DNA from: Mortierella alpina
Taxonomy: Eukaryota; Mortierellomycota; Mortierellomycetes; Mortierellales; Mortierellaceae
Length of the DNA stretch: 64,000 nucleotides
NCBI GenBank assembly: GCA_029449245.1
Contig: JANATF010000013.1
Span: 1-64,000 of the forward strand
Direction: 5' to 3'
The notes below the pieces were generated by a model. That model saw only the letters and a program-made list of their open reading frames with translations, had not been told where the DNA came from and made no database searches. A program made the translations under genes and the position numbers. Numbering within the stretch: position 1 is the stretch's first letter; each line of letters begins with the position of its first letter. Shown here in pieces: positions 53,155-63,835 of the stretch.

Positions 53155-54730
53155 CTAACTAAGAGCATAGCCATTGGCAAGGCAATAGCCAGGTCCGCGA
53201 TTGTTGGCATCTTTGGGGATCCAGCCTCCATCCACACCGTCGAAATAGGACCACAGCGGATTGGATTCGGTCTTGAAGTTCCAGTAGAACCAGCCCGCAC
53301 CCTGCTCGAATGCATCAATTTGTGCATTGAAGTAGTTGGACAGGAATGTCTTATAGACTGTGTCATATGTTGACGCAACATTCTCGTTGGCGCACGTCTT
53401 GTTGGGCATCACTGCTGGCTCCCCATTGAACGTGCCCTCCCAGCGGTGTCCCATGCCGATGCCGTTCAAGTATTTCGCACAATCGTTCACTGCAACCGAG
53501 AACTCGCCCACCATAGTTGGGCCAAAGGTCTTGGTGCTCGTTGTGATATCTGATCCCAAATTGTTGCAGATAAACTGCAGCTGCGTGGTCCTGTTCATGC
53601 GCATAAGGTTTTCATCAAACATGATGTAGCGGTGAGCATCTATGGAGTGAGATAGGGGAGAATGAATCAGATTGTCGGCCACGTTTCTTTTCGCCCTCAG
53701 GAGTCAGTACCCACAAAATAATTGCCACTGTACCGAGAATGATACGATCCCCTTTAAACTCTGGCCAAGCCTCGAGACCAAGGAAGGCGTCATGAAGAAC
53801 GATCCAGGGACCTTTGCCGGCGCCAGTTGCACTTCGGACGGCATTGAGCGCTTGCGTATACCACGCCTTGACTTTGTCGCCTCCAAGGACCTGACCAGCG
53901 GGTTCATTCAGCAAGCCCAGGATAGGTCCCACGTGGGCATAGTCAGGACTGGCAAAGAAAGTCGCCAGCTGTTGGGTGTAGGAGATGGTTCGCTGGGCAT
54001 TGGCTGCACCTTCCGTGCCAATCACCCAATTGATCGGACCTGACCGTCCAGAATGATTCCATCCATTCTGAGAGCCAGGTGCAGCATGAAGCTCGACCAT
54101 GACACGGATGCCATACTTGCGAGCCCATTCAACTGCTTGGAGAAGGTATGTCCACGACAGACTCGGGACAAAAGGCTCGTCTGGGTTCAAACCGGCTAGG
54201 GCCCAGTAGCCAATGGGGATGCGTACGTGGTTGAGACCAAGTTGTTGGATTCGGATAAAGGTTGCCTCGGTCACCCAGGTGGAGTAGTGCTTTTCGAGCA
54301 GAGCCTTGGCTGCCTCGGGGCCAAGATGCTTGCACAGCGTCCATTCGTCCACGACGCCGCTCTTGATGTAGGGGTCGAACAGCGAGGGGGTGATGAAAGG
54401 CTCGAGCACGAGCCATCCACCAAGGTTAACCCCGCGTATCTTGGCTTTACCCGCGGCATAGTCAAATACCTCGTTGAGCGCTGGCGTGTAGGCGTTGCAT
54501 TTTGCAGAGTCATCTTTGGAAGGTGGGATTGTCGGGGGAGGCAGGACAGGTCCTGCGACGTTGGGTGTATTAAGGCCGCTGTCCTCATGCCGGGACCCAC
54601 TTTTGTTCCAAGGTTGGACAATTGCTAACGGTACAGCCACTGCGACCGCGATGGCCAAGACAGCTAAAAGTAGGAGGGTCCATCGGTGGCGACGAAAACA
54701 CGACCGTTCGTTCTGTTGTTTGACGCCCAT
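53155..54730 (-). CDS. Exo-beta-1,3-glucanase, GH5, type II membrane protein
   Basis: This cell-wall enzyme would release glucose from beta-1,3-glucan ends or transglucosylate it. Minus-strand exons are 54730-53734 and 53639-53155, giving 493 residues. A basic N-tail is followed by one hydrophobic segment (about 18-38, LLLLAVLAIAVAVAV), with no signal cleavage site evident, so a signal anchor is likely, as in EXG2/Exg-D proteins. The GH5 (beta/alpha)8 barrel shows IRGVNLGGWLVLEPFITP, the acid/base Glu276 in LLNEPAG and the nucleophile Glu378 in VGEFSVA. WFYWNFKTE is the aromatic substrate-site strand. Exon 2 restores the conserved D-H-Y/F region (DAHRYIMFD). Confidence 0.93.
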
Positions 54731-56096
54731 GATTTTGAGTTGACGCTCTTTTATGATTGGCGGAGAGATGTATGTATAATACCGTACCCTGGTGTAGGTA
54801 TGACGGCGATGAAGTGACTTTGAGCGGTAGGGAAGGGGTCGTTAGTGAAGACAGCACGAATGCCGCCGCTGAGTGAATCGTGGTGTGAATGAGACAAAGA
54901 GGATGGAATTCAAATAGGATCTCGTGGCATACTCTCAAAGTATTCCGGTGCCAAAAAAAATGTCGGGCGTACCGGGCGGTCGCCAGTGCGTTCTTGGGGA
55001 CAGGAATAGAATTTGCTCTCTCTCAAGGCTTCTGCGTGATAGAGTTTCATGGTAGCATCGGTGACACCCTCGCAGAATGAATCGCATGTGTCCAGGGCGA
55101 ATATCAGTGTATTGTTCTTGGACGCCATGAGCACGCCGCGCACCTGTAGTTGCTGACTGGTCGAGGACAGTAAAGATTGCGAGTGGTCCACTGCATCTTA
55201 CTGCAGCGTCTCACTGCTCTGCTGCACGAACGTCTGTCGGCAAATGGCTTGGGCTGAATAGCGGCCCCTGTGTAGCCGCAGGTAAAGCTCCTTGCCATTG
55301 CAGCAGTGGGCAGTTGGTTTGGGGTTAGACGCCTTTGCCATCTACGCGGCTGCTTGTCAGGATATGGTTGTCTGACACGGGTGGCTCCATGGACAGGTGT
55401 CACGGCTGTCCACCAAGTGCTGTGTGTCGGCGTGTGCAGCTGTTGACGTTGTACCATTGCTCGAGGCTGGGACGCCGCGGTATCTAAAAGATCGAGTTGC
55501 CAGAGACGGCCCATTCCAGCTGAACGCCCCTTGCAGGGTGGACGAGGATGATGGCGCACGTTCGTTTATTGGCGATGAAAAGCGTTCTTTCTTGTTTAGA
55601 GTTCCTTGTGATGGCTGTGCAGTTTGGGTTAAGGCCTGGGCTGGAAGAACGTGGGATGCTAGGACGCAGCAGCAGAGAGAGAGAGGCGGTAGTGAGGGTA
55701 TTCTGAGGTGGCATAGTGGTAGTGAGGTATCAGTGAAGAGTGTGCCTGAGTGAGTTCTGAGGTCTGAGGCCTCAGCCGACTGGCAGGTGCTTGTGAGTGG
55801 GCAAGGTTTTTTTTTTTTATTTTTATCCTTCGACACCCACCCACCCATTCCTCGTCGTTTTTTTTTTTTTTCTCCTTTCTTTGATCCCTCTCCCCCAGCC
55901 CTCTCCCCTGTCCTCTCCTCTCTTTGTCTGCATTTCTCGTCATCATCTGTCTCCCTACTTCTCTGTCTGCGTCCCTATATTCCGTTTGCCCCCTCGAAGG
56001 TTTCCCATTCTACTCTTCTACTCTCATCTTCGATTTAGTCCTGTCTAATCTTGCCTCGCCGACTCTCATCTTGCAAGCACTTGAACCTGTGGCAAC
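54731..56096. other. Divergent promoter region (glucanase / sugar-nucleotide transporter)
   Basis: 1.37 kb. Minus-strand 54910-55191 holds a 93-codon ORF with several Cys that I cannot assign. 55806-55871 has two T-runs. 55880-56040 is the CT-rich leader of the + gene. No other feature. Confidence 0.5.
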
Positions 56097-57438
56097 ATGT
56101 CGGCCATGATACCCTCCATCGGCGGGATCCCGCTCAAGTACATCTCGCTAGTTGTCCTTGCAGTCCAAAACTCTTGCCTGATCATCGTCATGGCCCTTGC
56201 TCAGGGTCCTGGCCGCAAAGTCTTTTATTCGTCAACAGCCGTCTTCATCAACGAGATCGTCAAGCTCATCGTCTGCACCGGATTCACCATTCACGAGACC
56301 ATCAAGGACACTGGACGCTTCTATCCTCAAGACTTCTTGAACGACGTCTTTGGAGGAGATGCCTGGAAGCTCGCCATCCCCGCCATGCTCTATGCCATTC
56401 AAAACAACCTGCAGTATGTGGCATCCCATGCTCTGGACCCCTCTACCTTCCAGGTCACATACCAACTCAAAATCCTTATGACCGCCTTGTTCTCAGTGCT
56501 GCTGCTGAACCGGACCCTTCCTGCGCTCAAATGGATGTCACTCGTGATGCTGACGGCCGGAATTGCACTGGTCAGTCTGGAAGAGTCCAACAACAGGGCC
56601 GGAAAAGGAAAGGACACGGATCCCGACTCTGCCTCGTCCGCTCTCGGAGTTTTACTGGAAGAACAAAAGAACGACGCTCTTTACAATGCAGCAGCTGCAG
56701 CCCCATCCAACGATCGCCCTGAGCTTCTGGTCGGGCTCCTTGCTGTATTGATCGCCTGTGTCCTCTCGGGATTGGCAGGCGTCTATTTTGAAAAGATTCT
56801 CAAGAATACACAGGGATCGATCTGGCTGAGAAACATTCAACTCTCGTTCTTTTCGCTGCCGTTCTCGCTGCTGGCTGTTTATCTCAAGGACGGTGAGGGT
56901 GTGACTGAGCAAGGGTTCTTTGCAGGATACGACATGCTGGTTATCACTGCCATTGCTTGCCAGTCTGCGGGAGGACTCATTGTCGCTGTGGTCGTCAAGT
57001 ATGCCGACAACATTCTCAAGGGCTTTGCGACCAGCATCTCTATTGTGATCAGTGCCATTGCTAGCGTGGCACTCTTTGGATCCGATATCGGCAGGATGTT
57101 TATCCTCGGCACAACCCTGGTCCTCGGCGCCACGTATATGTACTCTCTGCCAGACAAGCCCGTTGTCAAGTAAGTCGTTTACTAGGTGTTGACCTGGCTG
57201 TACATTGATGTAGGTCGATCCACGGCTCTGGCACAATCTGACCTAGTGTTGTGCCTTCTATCATGCCAAACCTCTCCAATCTCCTAGATATGTGGACCTG
57301 GGCAGCCAATTGGACACATTCCATGCAGAGGAAGGAAGGTTGGGATCACCGCGTCAAGGAAGCAACGACAGTCTTTCGACTCCAAAGTCACCCAATGCGC
57401 CGTCTGTGAGGTTGGATCGGATCCGAGGTCAGCCATGA
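56097..57438 (+). CDS. Golgi nucleotide-sugar transporter (UDP-galactose/UDP-GlcNAc type)
   Basis: This ten-helix antiporter exchanges a nucleotide sugar for a nucleoside monophosphate across the Golgi membrane. Exons are 56097-57169 and 57288-57438, giving 407 residues. Family segments are LVVLAVQNSCLIIVM (helix 1), INEIVKLIVC, IPAMLYAIQNNLQYVA, DPSTFQVTYQLKILMTALFS, GLAGVYFEKILK, IWLRNIQLS, GGLIVAVVVKYADNILKGFATS and a final GTTLVLGATYMYSLP. These motifs are shared by UDP-Gal, UDP-GlcNAc and CMP-sialic acid carriers, so the substrate is open. If the intron is not removed, the phase-2 donor AA|GTAAGT yields AAG TAA and a 358-residue form ending just after the last helix. Splicing adds a Ser/Pro-rich cytosolic tail. 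Confidence 0.88.
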
Positions 57439-57547
57439 TGAGAACCAGCGTGGACATCTATCTGCATGGTGGGACAGGGTGTAAAAGGTAGTAGAGGTGG
57501 TGATGGTGATAAAGCATTCATATTATATATATATATATCTTCATGTA

Positions 57548-57838
57548 CAGTGCCCAACAGAAAGTATTTCTCAAAAAAATAATTGAACCCCTTTCAACAT
57601 AGGAAATTACTATGTTTTTTTTTTTGGGAGCTTGCACCAGTACTTTACATTATGAAAGGTCGGCCATGAACTTAGAGAAGGTGCCCGCAACCTTAAGAGA
57701 AAAAGACAGGGCGGTCAGCATTGCGTATAGAGAAATTGTTTACTTGCATCTCGCCATGCCAATCTGATCAACTTCAATTAGGAAGCTGAATCTCAACCAC
57801 ATTCCAGGGGGAGGGTAGGTGAGAGGAACTTCACCAGC
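57548..57838. repeat. Left terminal inverted repeat of the Tc1 element
   Basis: It pairs with 58906-59197 in inverted orientation up to GGTGAAGTTCCTCTC...; beyond GCTGGTGA the two ends diverge. The transposase stop codon lies inside this repeat. Confidence 0.93.
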
Positions 57839-58850
57839 GGGTGCTGCCTCCTCCCGCCTTGATAACAGCCTTAATCCTATCTGGCATCGACTGCACTAAT
57901 GTAGCTATTCTATCCTGGGGTACCGCATCCCAGACTTCCTTCACCGCTTGCCACATCTCGTCCTTGTTATTCGGCCGTATTTTGTTTTGAACTTCATCTT
58001 TGCCATGTTTCCACAGATTCTCGATCGGGTTGAGGTCCGGCGATTGTGCTGGCCACTGAAGCTTGGTCATACCTCGCAGCTCTCTCCACAGCTTCGAGAT
58101 GGTGGCCCTGTGAATGGGGGCGCCGTCTTCCATAAGAATCGGAGGGACCTTATCTCGATGCGAAAAATAGTAACTCTCTAGCTCCTTTTCGTATACAATG
58201 TCGACGAAGTCGGCCGCCGATCGTTTACCAGGTGGCATCAGAATAAGATTACTCTTGGTAGTTGCTGTGAAGGCTCCCCAGACCATCACAGACGTCCTTC
58301 CAGACTTGAAGGTAGAGGCCAGACAATCCTGGTCATATTTCTCATACCACCGGCGCCAAACACGAACTTGCCGGGAGTTCTTGCCGATCTCGAATGAGGA
58401 CTCGTCTGTCCATATAACGCGGCTCCAATCATCGACGGTCCAGTGTTGATGAGCAATGGCGAAGGCTAGACGTGCCTCCCTATGAGCCTTGCTGAGGAAC
58501 GGCTTTTTGGGCGCAATGCGGCTCCAGAAGTCCAGTTCGTGAATTTCTTTCCGGAGAGTGGCGATGCTGACTTGTGTGGCCATGTTGGATTTTATCTCAG
58601 CCAGTGGGATGCGTCTATTGCTGAGCAGCGTTCGCTTCAGGGCCCTTTGGTCCCGTTCTTTGAACACTGTTGGGCGTCCTGATCGGGGCTGATTTGCAAC
58701 GGTGCCTGTTGTCACCTTCTTTTTCATAATGGCTGAAACCGTGGTGTGGTGTATGTTGTAGGTCGCCGCGATTTCTTTCACCTTCACTCCACAAGCACGT
58801 AGCGTTACGATTTCAGCGCGTTCCTCGATAGTGAGCTCTCTTGTCTTCAT
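57831..58850 (-). CDS. Tc1/mariner transposase (DD34E)
   Basis: This 339-residue transposase cuts and pastes the element at TA dinucleotides. The start at 58850 (MKTRELTIEE) is preferred; an in-frame ATG at 58925 would add 25 residues encoded partly in the right TIR. The N-terminal half has two helix-turn-helix modules (ERAEIVTLRACGVKVKEIA; RRIPLAEIKSNM) joined by a GRP-type linker (SGRPTVF). The catalytic triad is complete: Asp149 (WTDESSF), Asp242 (MEDGAPIH) and Glu277 (SPDLNPIENLW), with 34 residues between the last two. The C-terminus is intact, so the protein is probably functional. Confidence 0.95.
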   Translation of the reverse strand: MKTRELTIEERAEIVTLRACGVKVKEIAATYNIHHTTVSAIMKKKVTTGTVANQPRSGRPTVFKERDQRALKRTLLSNRRIPLAEIKSNMATQVSIATLRKEIHELDFWSRIAPKKPFLSKAHREARLAFAIAHQHWTVDDWSRVIWTDESSFEIGKNSRQVRVWRRWYEKYDQDCLASTFKSGRTSVMVWGAFTATTKSNLILMPPGKRSAADFVDIVYEKELESYYFSHRDKVPPILMEDGAPIHRATISKLWRELRGMTKLQWPAQSPDLNPIENLWKHGKDEVQNKIRPNNKDEMWQAVKEVWDAVPQDRIATLVQSMPDRIKAVIKAGGGSTRW

Positions 58851-58905
58851 AGTGAGTGTTGGTATGAGAATCGTGAAGATGAGTGCGAGATGAAGCAGTG
58901 AATCT

Positions 58906-59197
58906 GCTGGTGAAGTTCCTCTCACCTACCCTCCCCCTGGAATGTGGTTGAGATTCAGCTTCCTAATTGAAGTTGATCAGATTGGCATGGCGAGATGCAA
59001 GTAAACAATTTCTCTATACGCAATGCTGACCGCCCTGTCTTTTTCTCTTAAGGTTGCGGGCACCTTCTCTAAGTTCATGGCCGACCTTTCATAATGTAAA
59101 GTACTGGTGCAAGCTCCCAAAAAAAAAAAACATAGTAATTTCCTATGTTGAAAGGGGTTCAATTATTTTTTTGAGAAATACTTTCTGTTGGGCACTG
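58906..59197. repeat. Right terminal inverted repeat of the Tc1 element
   Basis: A 292-bp inverted copy of 57548-57838 with one extra base in the A-run (12 A against 11 T). Confidence 0.93.
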
Positions 59198-59731
59198 TAC
59201 AGTGGGACGGCATGCAGCATGACCGATGCACACTGCGTTTGGTTTGACGGACCTACGCCCCATGGTGTGGCTCTGTTGCCATGTGGCCCCTCCGGCCGAC
59301 ACAGGCACAGGCAGGTCTCGGCGCCCCCTGACTTGTCTGGCCAGCAATTTATTTTGTATTATGAGCCGCAGGGCGCTTCCAGTGCAGCCAAAGCGTACAG
59401 GGGCACCCCACCTTGTCGGCTATTTTCCCGCTTCTTATTTGTCTCGCTGTTCTTGCCTCATCCTCGCCTCTATTCTCTCTTTCCCCCCACATCGCACCCC
59501 TACCCTGAGCCGCATCCACTTGCATTGCTGCCTGTGTCCCCATCGACCCCATCGACCCCCTCTCGCCCATCCTTCCCGTCCCCCTCGCTTTCTCTCTCCC
59601 CTCCTCTCTCTCTTCGGCCTCCGTTTTTTTTTCTTGTTGTCTCTGCTGCAAGATTCCTCAGGGACGGAAGACAGCGACAGACAGGACACTCAGACGCTGC
59701 CAACTAGCCACAAGGAGACAGAAGAACTGCC
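59198..59731. other. Leader region of the GT31 gene
   Basis: 534 bp between the transposon and the next start codon. 59440-59640 is C/T-rich, as before other genes here. Nothing else noted. Confidence 0.5.
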
Positions 59732-62468
59732 ATGATGCCCTCGACACCGGTCCGTCCGCTGTCCAATCACCTCGTGATCAACACCCACAACCTCTCGCAG
59801 GCGCATAATCGAGGCTCGCCCAGATCTGCCAATGCCCAAAGTGCCATCGCCTTCAAGGAACCTCTCAAACCGCCCATGGAAAAACGACACAGCTACGGGC
59901 CCAGCTCTCTCGGACCAGGAGGACCAGGAGGCGGAGGCCACAACGGCTTCCATGGACATGGCCATCTTGGCCACGGCCACTCTCGCTCCCGCCAGAGCCT
60001 GGCCTTGACCGTCCTGCGCATCATTGCGGGTGCGCCTGGATTCCTGGGCATGATGTACAGCCTGTCCAAGGCTTGGGACCACAACTCGACGGACCAGCAG
60101 CAGCAGCATCGGCATCAGGAAGGCTCGTACCAAAGCGTCAGCGATGACCCGCTGCTGACACGATCCGACTTTTGGGTCGCCAGCATGTAAGTGGGCGTAA
60201 CAGCGGATGGCAGCGGATGGCAGCGGATGGCGTATACTCCAGCGGCATAAAGAGCACTCGCAACTCAGACTGACCCTTTCTTTGTGTCCATGTGTCATCT
60301 TAGGTGGGCAAGTTACCCTGAGACCCAATTCCATGATTAGCATTCATCAGAGCGTTGGGCCAGACGGCATCAATGGCGCTAATCTTGTCCTCTGCTCTGC
60401 TCCCTCCTTGATTATTTATAGTGCGGACTATCGATCTACTGGTCGTTTCTCCTCACCACCGCCTCGATCCAGAGGCTGCTGCAGTCGTATCGTCCGCCGA
60501 ATGTCGTCCTCAGGATCTCGCTCGCACACCTCCTCAGCTGGACCCTGATCGGCATCATCATCAGGTGCCGACCCGCTACAGAGCCGACCCGCCCCTGGGT
60601 CATCATCACCTTTGCACAGGCGCTTCTCCTCGTTGTCATTGTCTACCTGCCCTGGTTCAAGTCCCAGATGCAGGCCGCAGGCTTCCCCAAGCTGTCAGAG
60701 CGACTTACCAGCCATGCGCTTGAGGATGGCTTCATGGGGCGTGATATCACAGGACGCTCAGCAACTCGATTCTTGATCCTTCCTCTAGTTGTGGTGGGTC
60801 TTTGTTCCTGGATGCTAATCATCACCCGTGGACACCAGAGCAGCCTTCAGGAAAATGGCCAGGGACAGCTCATTCAGGAAGTATCGCCCTCCAACGGACG
60901 CCTGCCTTCTAATGTCGCTGGCTCCTTCTTGAGCGAGGCTGATCGTCAACAGGACGGACGCATGGTGATTCTGATGATTGTCCTCTCCTCCGCCACACCA
61001 CAAGGCTATCTTAACCGCAAGATGTTTCGAGAGACAACGCTCAAGCTGTTCCCCAGTCCCCGAAACAAGGCTGTAGTGGTGAAATATCGTTTCATCGTAG
61101 GCGACCCCTTGCCGGCAGTCGAACGGGAGATTGAACAGGAGCACAATCTTATGCGCGATTTGTTGATCGTCTCGGCACACGACACGGCTGATAGCAAGAG
61201 CATGAAGTTGTACAAGGCCATCGAGTGGTCCGACCAGTTTGATTTCGACTATATCGTCAAGACGGACGACGATGTTTTGGTCAGGATGGATACGCTCTCG
61301 GGAGAACTATACAAGCAAGGGAAGAAACCTTACTTCTGGAAAGGTCTAGTCTTCAAGTAAGTGTTTTGTAGGAGGCTAGAGTCTCCGTCAGAGTGAACGC
61401 CGTGGCTGATGCAGCAATTCATGGACAGGCAGGCATTGACACATGTTAACACATCATTCCCAACATGCGCTTGTTACTTTCCGTATGACCTTGGTAAACA
61501 GGAATGTGCCCAATACACGCTTGGACGACATGGATCTTAAAGAAATGCCAAAGTTCACGGACGGCACCTTGACGACGCTCTCACGGGACATTGTACGTCT
61601 GTTAGCTATGCCTGCACCTCGATATTTTGTGGCCAGCAGTGCGCAGTCTCTAGGTATCTGGCTGCATGGCTATGGCATCAAGCCCGTTCACGACACCCGT
61701 ATTCAACCAGGTGCATTCGTCTGTGAAGAAGATCTCATTGCAAAACACTTTGACAACGAGCCCAGCTTGTTGCTACAGCCGCGCGACGACCCTATCAAGA
61801 TGGTGGAGCGGATCAACATCATCCGCTCTGAACTCAAAAAGAACAAGGACAACCCAAAGTTCAGGACAACGACCTTCATTTGTGACCAACTCATCCAGAA
61901 GCGTTGTGCCATGTGCTACTCGTGCCAGGGACGAGCCTCCAATTGGAAACTCATGGGATTTGATTGCAAGCAAGGAGGTGTGGTTGTCGGCGACAAGTAC
62001 AGGAAGCCAGAGCTGCTGGATGCCAAGCAAATGGATGAGCTACTGAATCGGCCCGCCGGCGGCGTATCGGACGAGCTCGAGTATGCGCCCTTGAAGGATT
62101 ATAGACCCGAATCGAGGAATCGACAGCTGCTGCAGTCTTCGGATCAGGAAGGCGCCGAAGAGAAAGCGCAAGAAGACGCCGAGGAGAATGCGGGAGAGGA
62201 TGTGAATCCGGAAGAGGACGAGGAGGAAGAAAATGTCGAGGAAAATGTCGAGCAAGGCGCGCGCGAACAGGAGGAAACGTTGGTTCCTCAGGATGAAGAA
62301 GACTCTGATCTTGCAGAGGAGCAGGGTTCAACTGAGAATGTGGACCATGATGAGTCGGAGATGCCCATTAGCGACCAGGAAGTTGATTATCTGAATCGCC
62401 GGCACGACGAAGAGGCGCTTCCCAAAGTCCTGAAGCAGAAGAAAGCGGCTCGGAGGCGGAAAGACTGA
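59732..62468 (+). CDS. GT31-family glycosyltransferase (beta-1,3-galactosyltransferase-like)
   Basis: Proposed exons are 59732-60186, 60304-60307 (a 4-nt microexon), 60422-61356 and 61502-62468, giving 786 residues. The N-terminal ~150 residues are polar, Gly/His-rich. Several hydrophobic helices follow (CGLSIYWSFLLTT; LIGIIIRC; VIITFAQALLLVVIVYLPW; LILPLVVVGLCSWMLII), so it is a multi-pass or signal-anchored Golgi protein. The GT31 domain starts at VILMIVLSSATPQGYLNRKMFRET and contains the metal-binding DDD (435-437) in IVKTDDDVLVRMD, then YFWKGLVF. Later parts (PRYFVASSAQSLG; CEEDLIAKHF) fit the acceptor-binding half. A Cys-rich stretch follows, then a long Glu-rich acidic tail. Sugar and acceptor are unknown. 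The microexon is the least certain part. Confidence 0.78.
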
Positions 62469-62518
62469 GGGAACGGACCATTCTGTAAAAAAAAATTGAA
62501 CACATCACATAAAAGAAT

Positions 62519-63796
62519 ATGTCTTTCTCCACTCTGCATTCCCTTCGCCTCCTTTTATTGCAACACGCCACATTGACACAGTTGACACAGCAGCGGCAGG
62601 ACATGTCGACCGCATTCGACCATACAGACGACCATGCAGACGACCATGCAGAGGAGCTGGACGGGCCGACGTGCGCCATTTGCTTGACACTGTACCGTGG
62701 ACGGGTTTACCTCTCACCTTGCTTCCATTCGTTCTGTGCAACCTGCCTTGCTGCCTGGCTCGACATTTCGTTGCGCTGTCCGCTGTGCAAAGTAGAGCCG
62801 AACAAGTTGCACTGGGGAGTCGACACGGATCTCGGAGTGATGAACACTATTGAGATTGCGAGCCTCTCACGCCCGTCATTAAACAAGAAGGCTGTATGGA
62901 TGGCCGCCTTGAGGCTGGCGGCCCGCTCAGCAGAGGATCAAGGGCTCAACTCTGCGCATTCGAACAACCACACCGAGGAAAGTGGAGCCGATGAGGCGCC
63001 GGGACAGGACTTGTCAACACAACATTCCGAGCAGAGAGAACACATGGGTCCCATCCCTTCCCGGTCTCGCTCCCGATCACGTTCACGCTCACGTTCCTTC
63101 TCCAGCTCCAGCTACAACTCTTGGACCCGATCGCGATCTCGATCCCGGCCCCGATCCGCCACACCCATTGACAGTTATCACCATCATTACGACTCTACAG
63201 AGATATACAGCATGCCAGCCTCAAACATACAGAAACAGCCACATGTGGGGAGCACCGGCTTGGGTGAGGATGTGGGTACAGCAGCGCATGAGCCACTCTG
63301 TCCCCCCAACAGGAAAATGATCTACATCTTGGGGATGGAGCCTAGCCCAGCAGAAGCGTATCCTCTGGCACGCCAAATCTTGCCCTCTGATATGACTTTT
63401 CTCACCCCGTTTCTGGAGCAGGATCTGGCCATACTGACGGACTCTTGTCCAGAGCCAGTGGATCCCATTATCCTTGCCCATATCAGCAGTGTCTTACAGC
63501 GCCATGGCGGAGACGCTATTTCAATATCACCGCGTCCCACGCGCGGACCTGGTCATGGTCACGAACGAGGAGCAGACGGACGGGAAGGATTATGGGACGT
63601 GATTGAACAGGAAGTGTTGCAGTGGATCACTTTGACGCCAGGGCCTGACATGACGGAGCGTGCAATGGCCAGGTTATTCGTGCAAGAGATGAGGAGGATA
63701 GCAAGGCGGAGATGGAGGATAGGAAATTGGAACAACCAGGTCAAGTATGTTCCCTTGATTGCTCCTGATACAAGGAATGAAAACAGCTTTCCATAG
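62519..63796 (+). CDS. Topors-like RING-finger protein with RS repeats
   Basis: Single exon of 425 residues; an ATG at 62603 (MSTAFDH) is an alternative start. A C3HC4 RING lies at 52-90 (Cys52, Cys55, Cys68, His70, Cys73, Cys76, Cys87, Cys90). Next come an Arg-Ser repeat (about 180-215, two SRSRSR blocks) and a C-terminal folded segment with LARQILPSDMTFLTPFLEQDL and RLFVQEMRRIARRRWR. RING, then RS region, then a basic helix resembles Topors-type E3 ubiquitin/SUMO ligases, which act in the nucleus. The gene starts 50 bp after the GT31 stop on the same strand and ends 39 bp before the convergent FAT1-like stop. Confidence 0.75.
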   Translation: MSFSTLHSLRLLLLQHATLTQLTQQRQDMSTAFDHTDDHADDHAEELDGPTCAICLTLYRGRVYLSPCFHSFCATCLAAWLDISLRCPLCKVEPNKLHWGVDTDLGVMNTIEIASLSRPSLNKKAVWMAALRLAARSAEDQGLNSAHSNNHTEESGADEAPGQDLSTQHSEQREHMGPIPSRSRSRSRSRSRSFSSSSYNSWTRSRSRSRPRSATPIDSYHHHYDSTEIYSMPASNIQKQPHVGSTGLGEDVGTAAHEPLCPPNRKMIYILGMEPSPAEAYPLARQILPSDMTFLTPFLEQDLAILTDSCPEPVDPIILAHISSVLQRHGGDAISISPRPTRGPGHGHERGADGREGLWDVIEQEVLQWITLTPGPDMTERAMARLFVQEMRRIARRRWRIGNWNNQVKYVPLIAPDTRNENSFP

Positions 63797-63835
63797 TAAA
63801 CATAGAGTGCGCCTAAATATACCAAAAGTACATGC

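Larger units (their letters stand above)
57548..59197 (-). mobile_element. Tc1-type DNA transposon, intact, long TIRs
   Basis: This 1,650-bp element has TA on both sides (57546-57547 and 59198-59199), the Tc1/mariner target duplication. The ends begin CAGTGCCCAACAG. Terminal inverted repeats run about 291 bp (57548-57838 and 58906-59197) and differ, as far as I can see, only by one base in a poly-T run. The transposase gene is uninterrupted. Near-identical TIRs and an intact ORF indicate recent mobility. Confidence 0.95.

Noticed and set aside
53611-53735. Uninterrupted glucanase frame past 53734 (ORF ending near 53615)
   Set aside because: The extra residues do not match GH5, while splicing 53734 to 53639 restores the conserved DAHRYIMFD and the catalytic VGEF downstream.
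58850-58925. Longer transposase start at 58925
   Set aside because: It would place 25 codons partly in the terminal repeat. Tc1 transposases begin close to the first helix-turn-helix, as MKTRELTIEE does.
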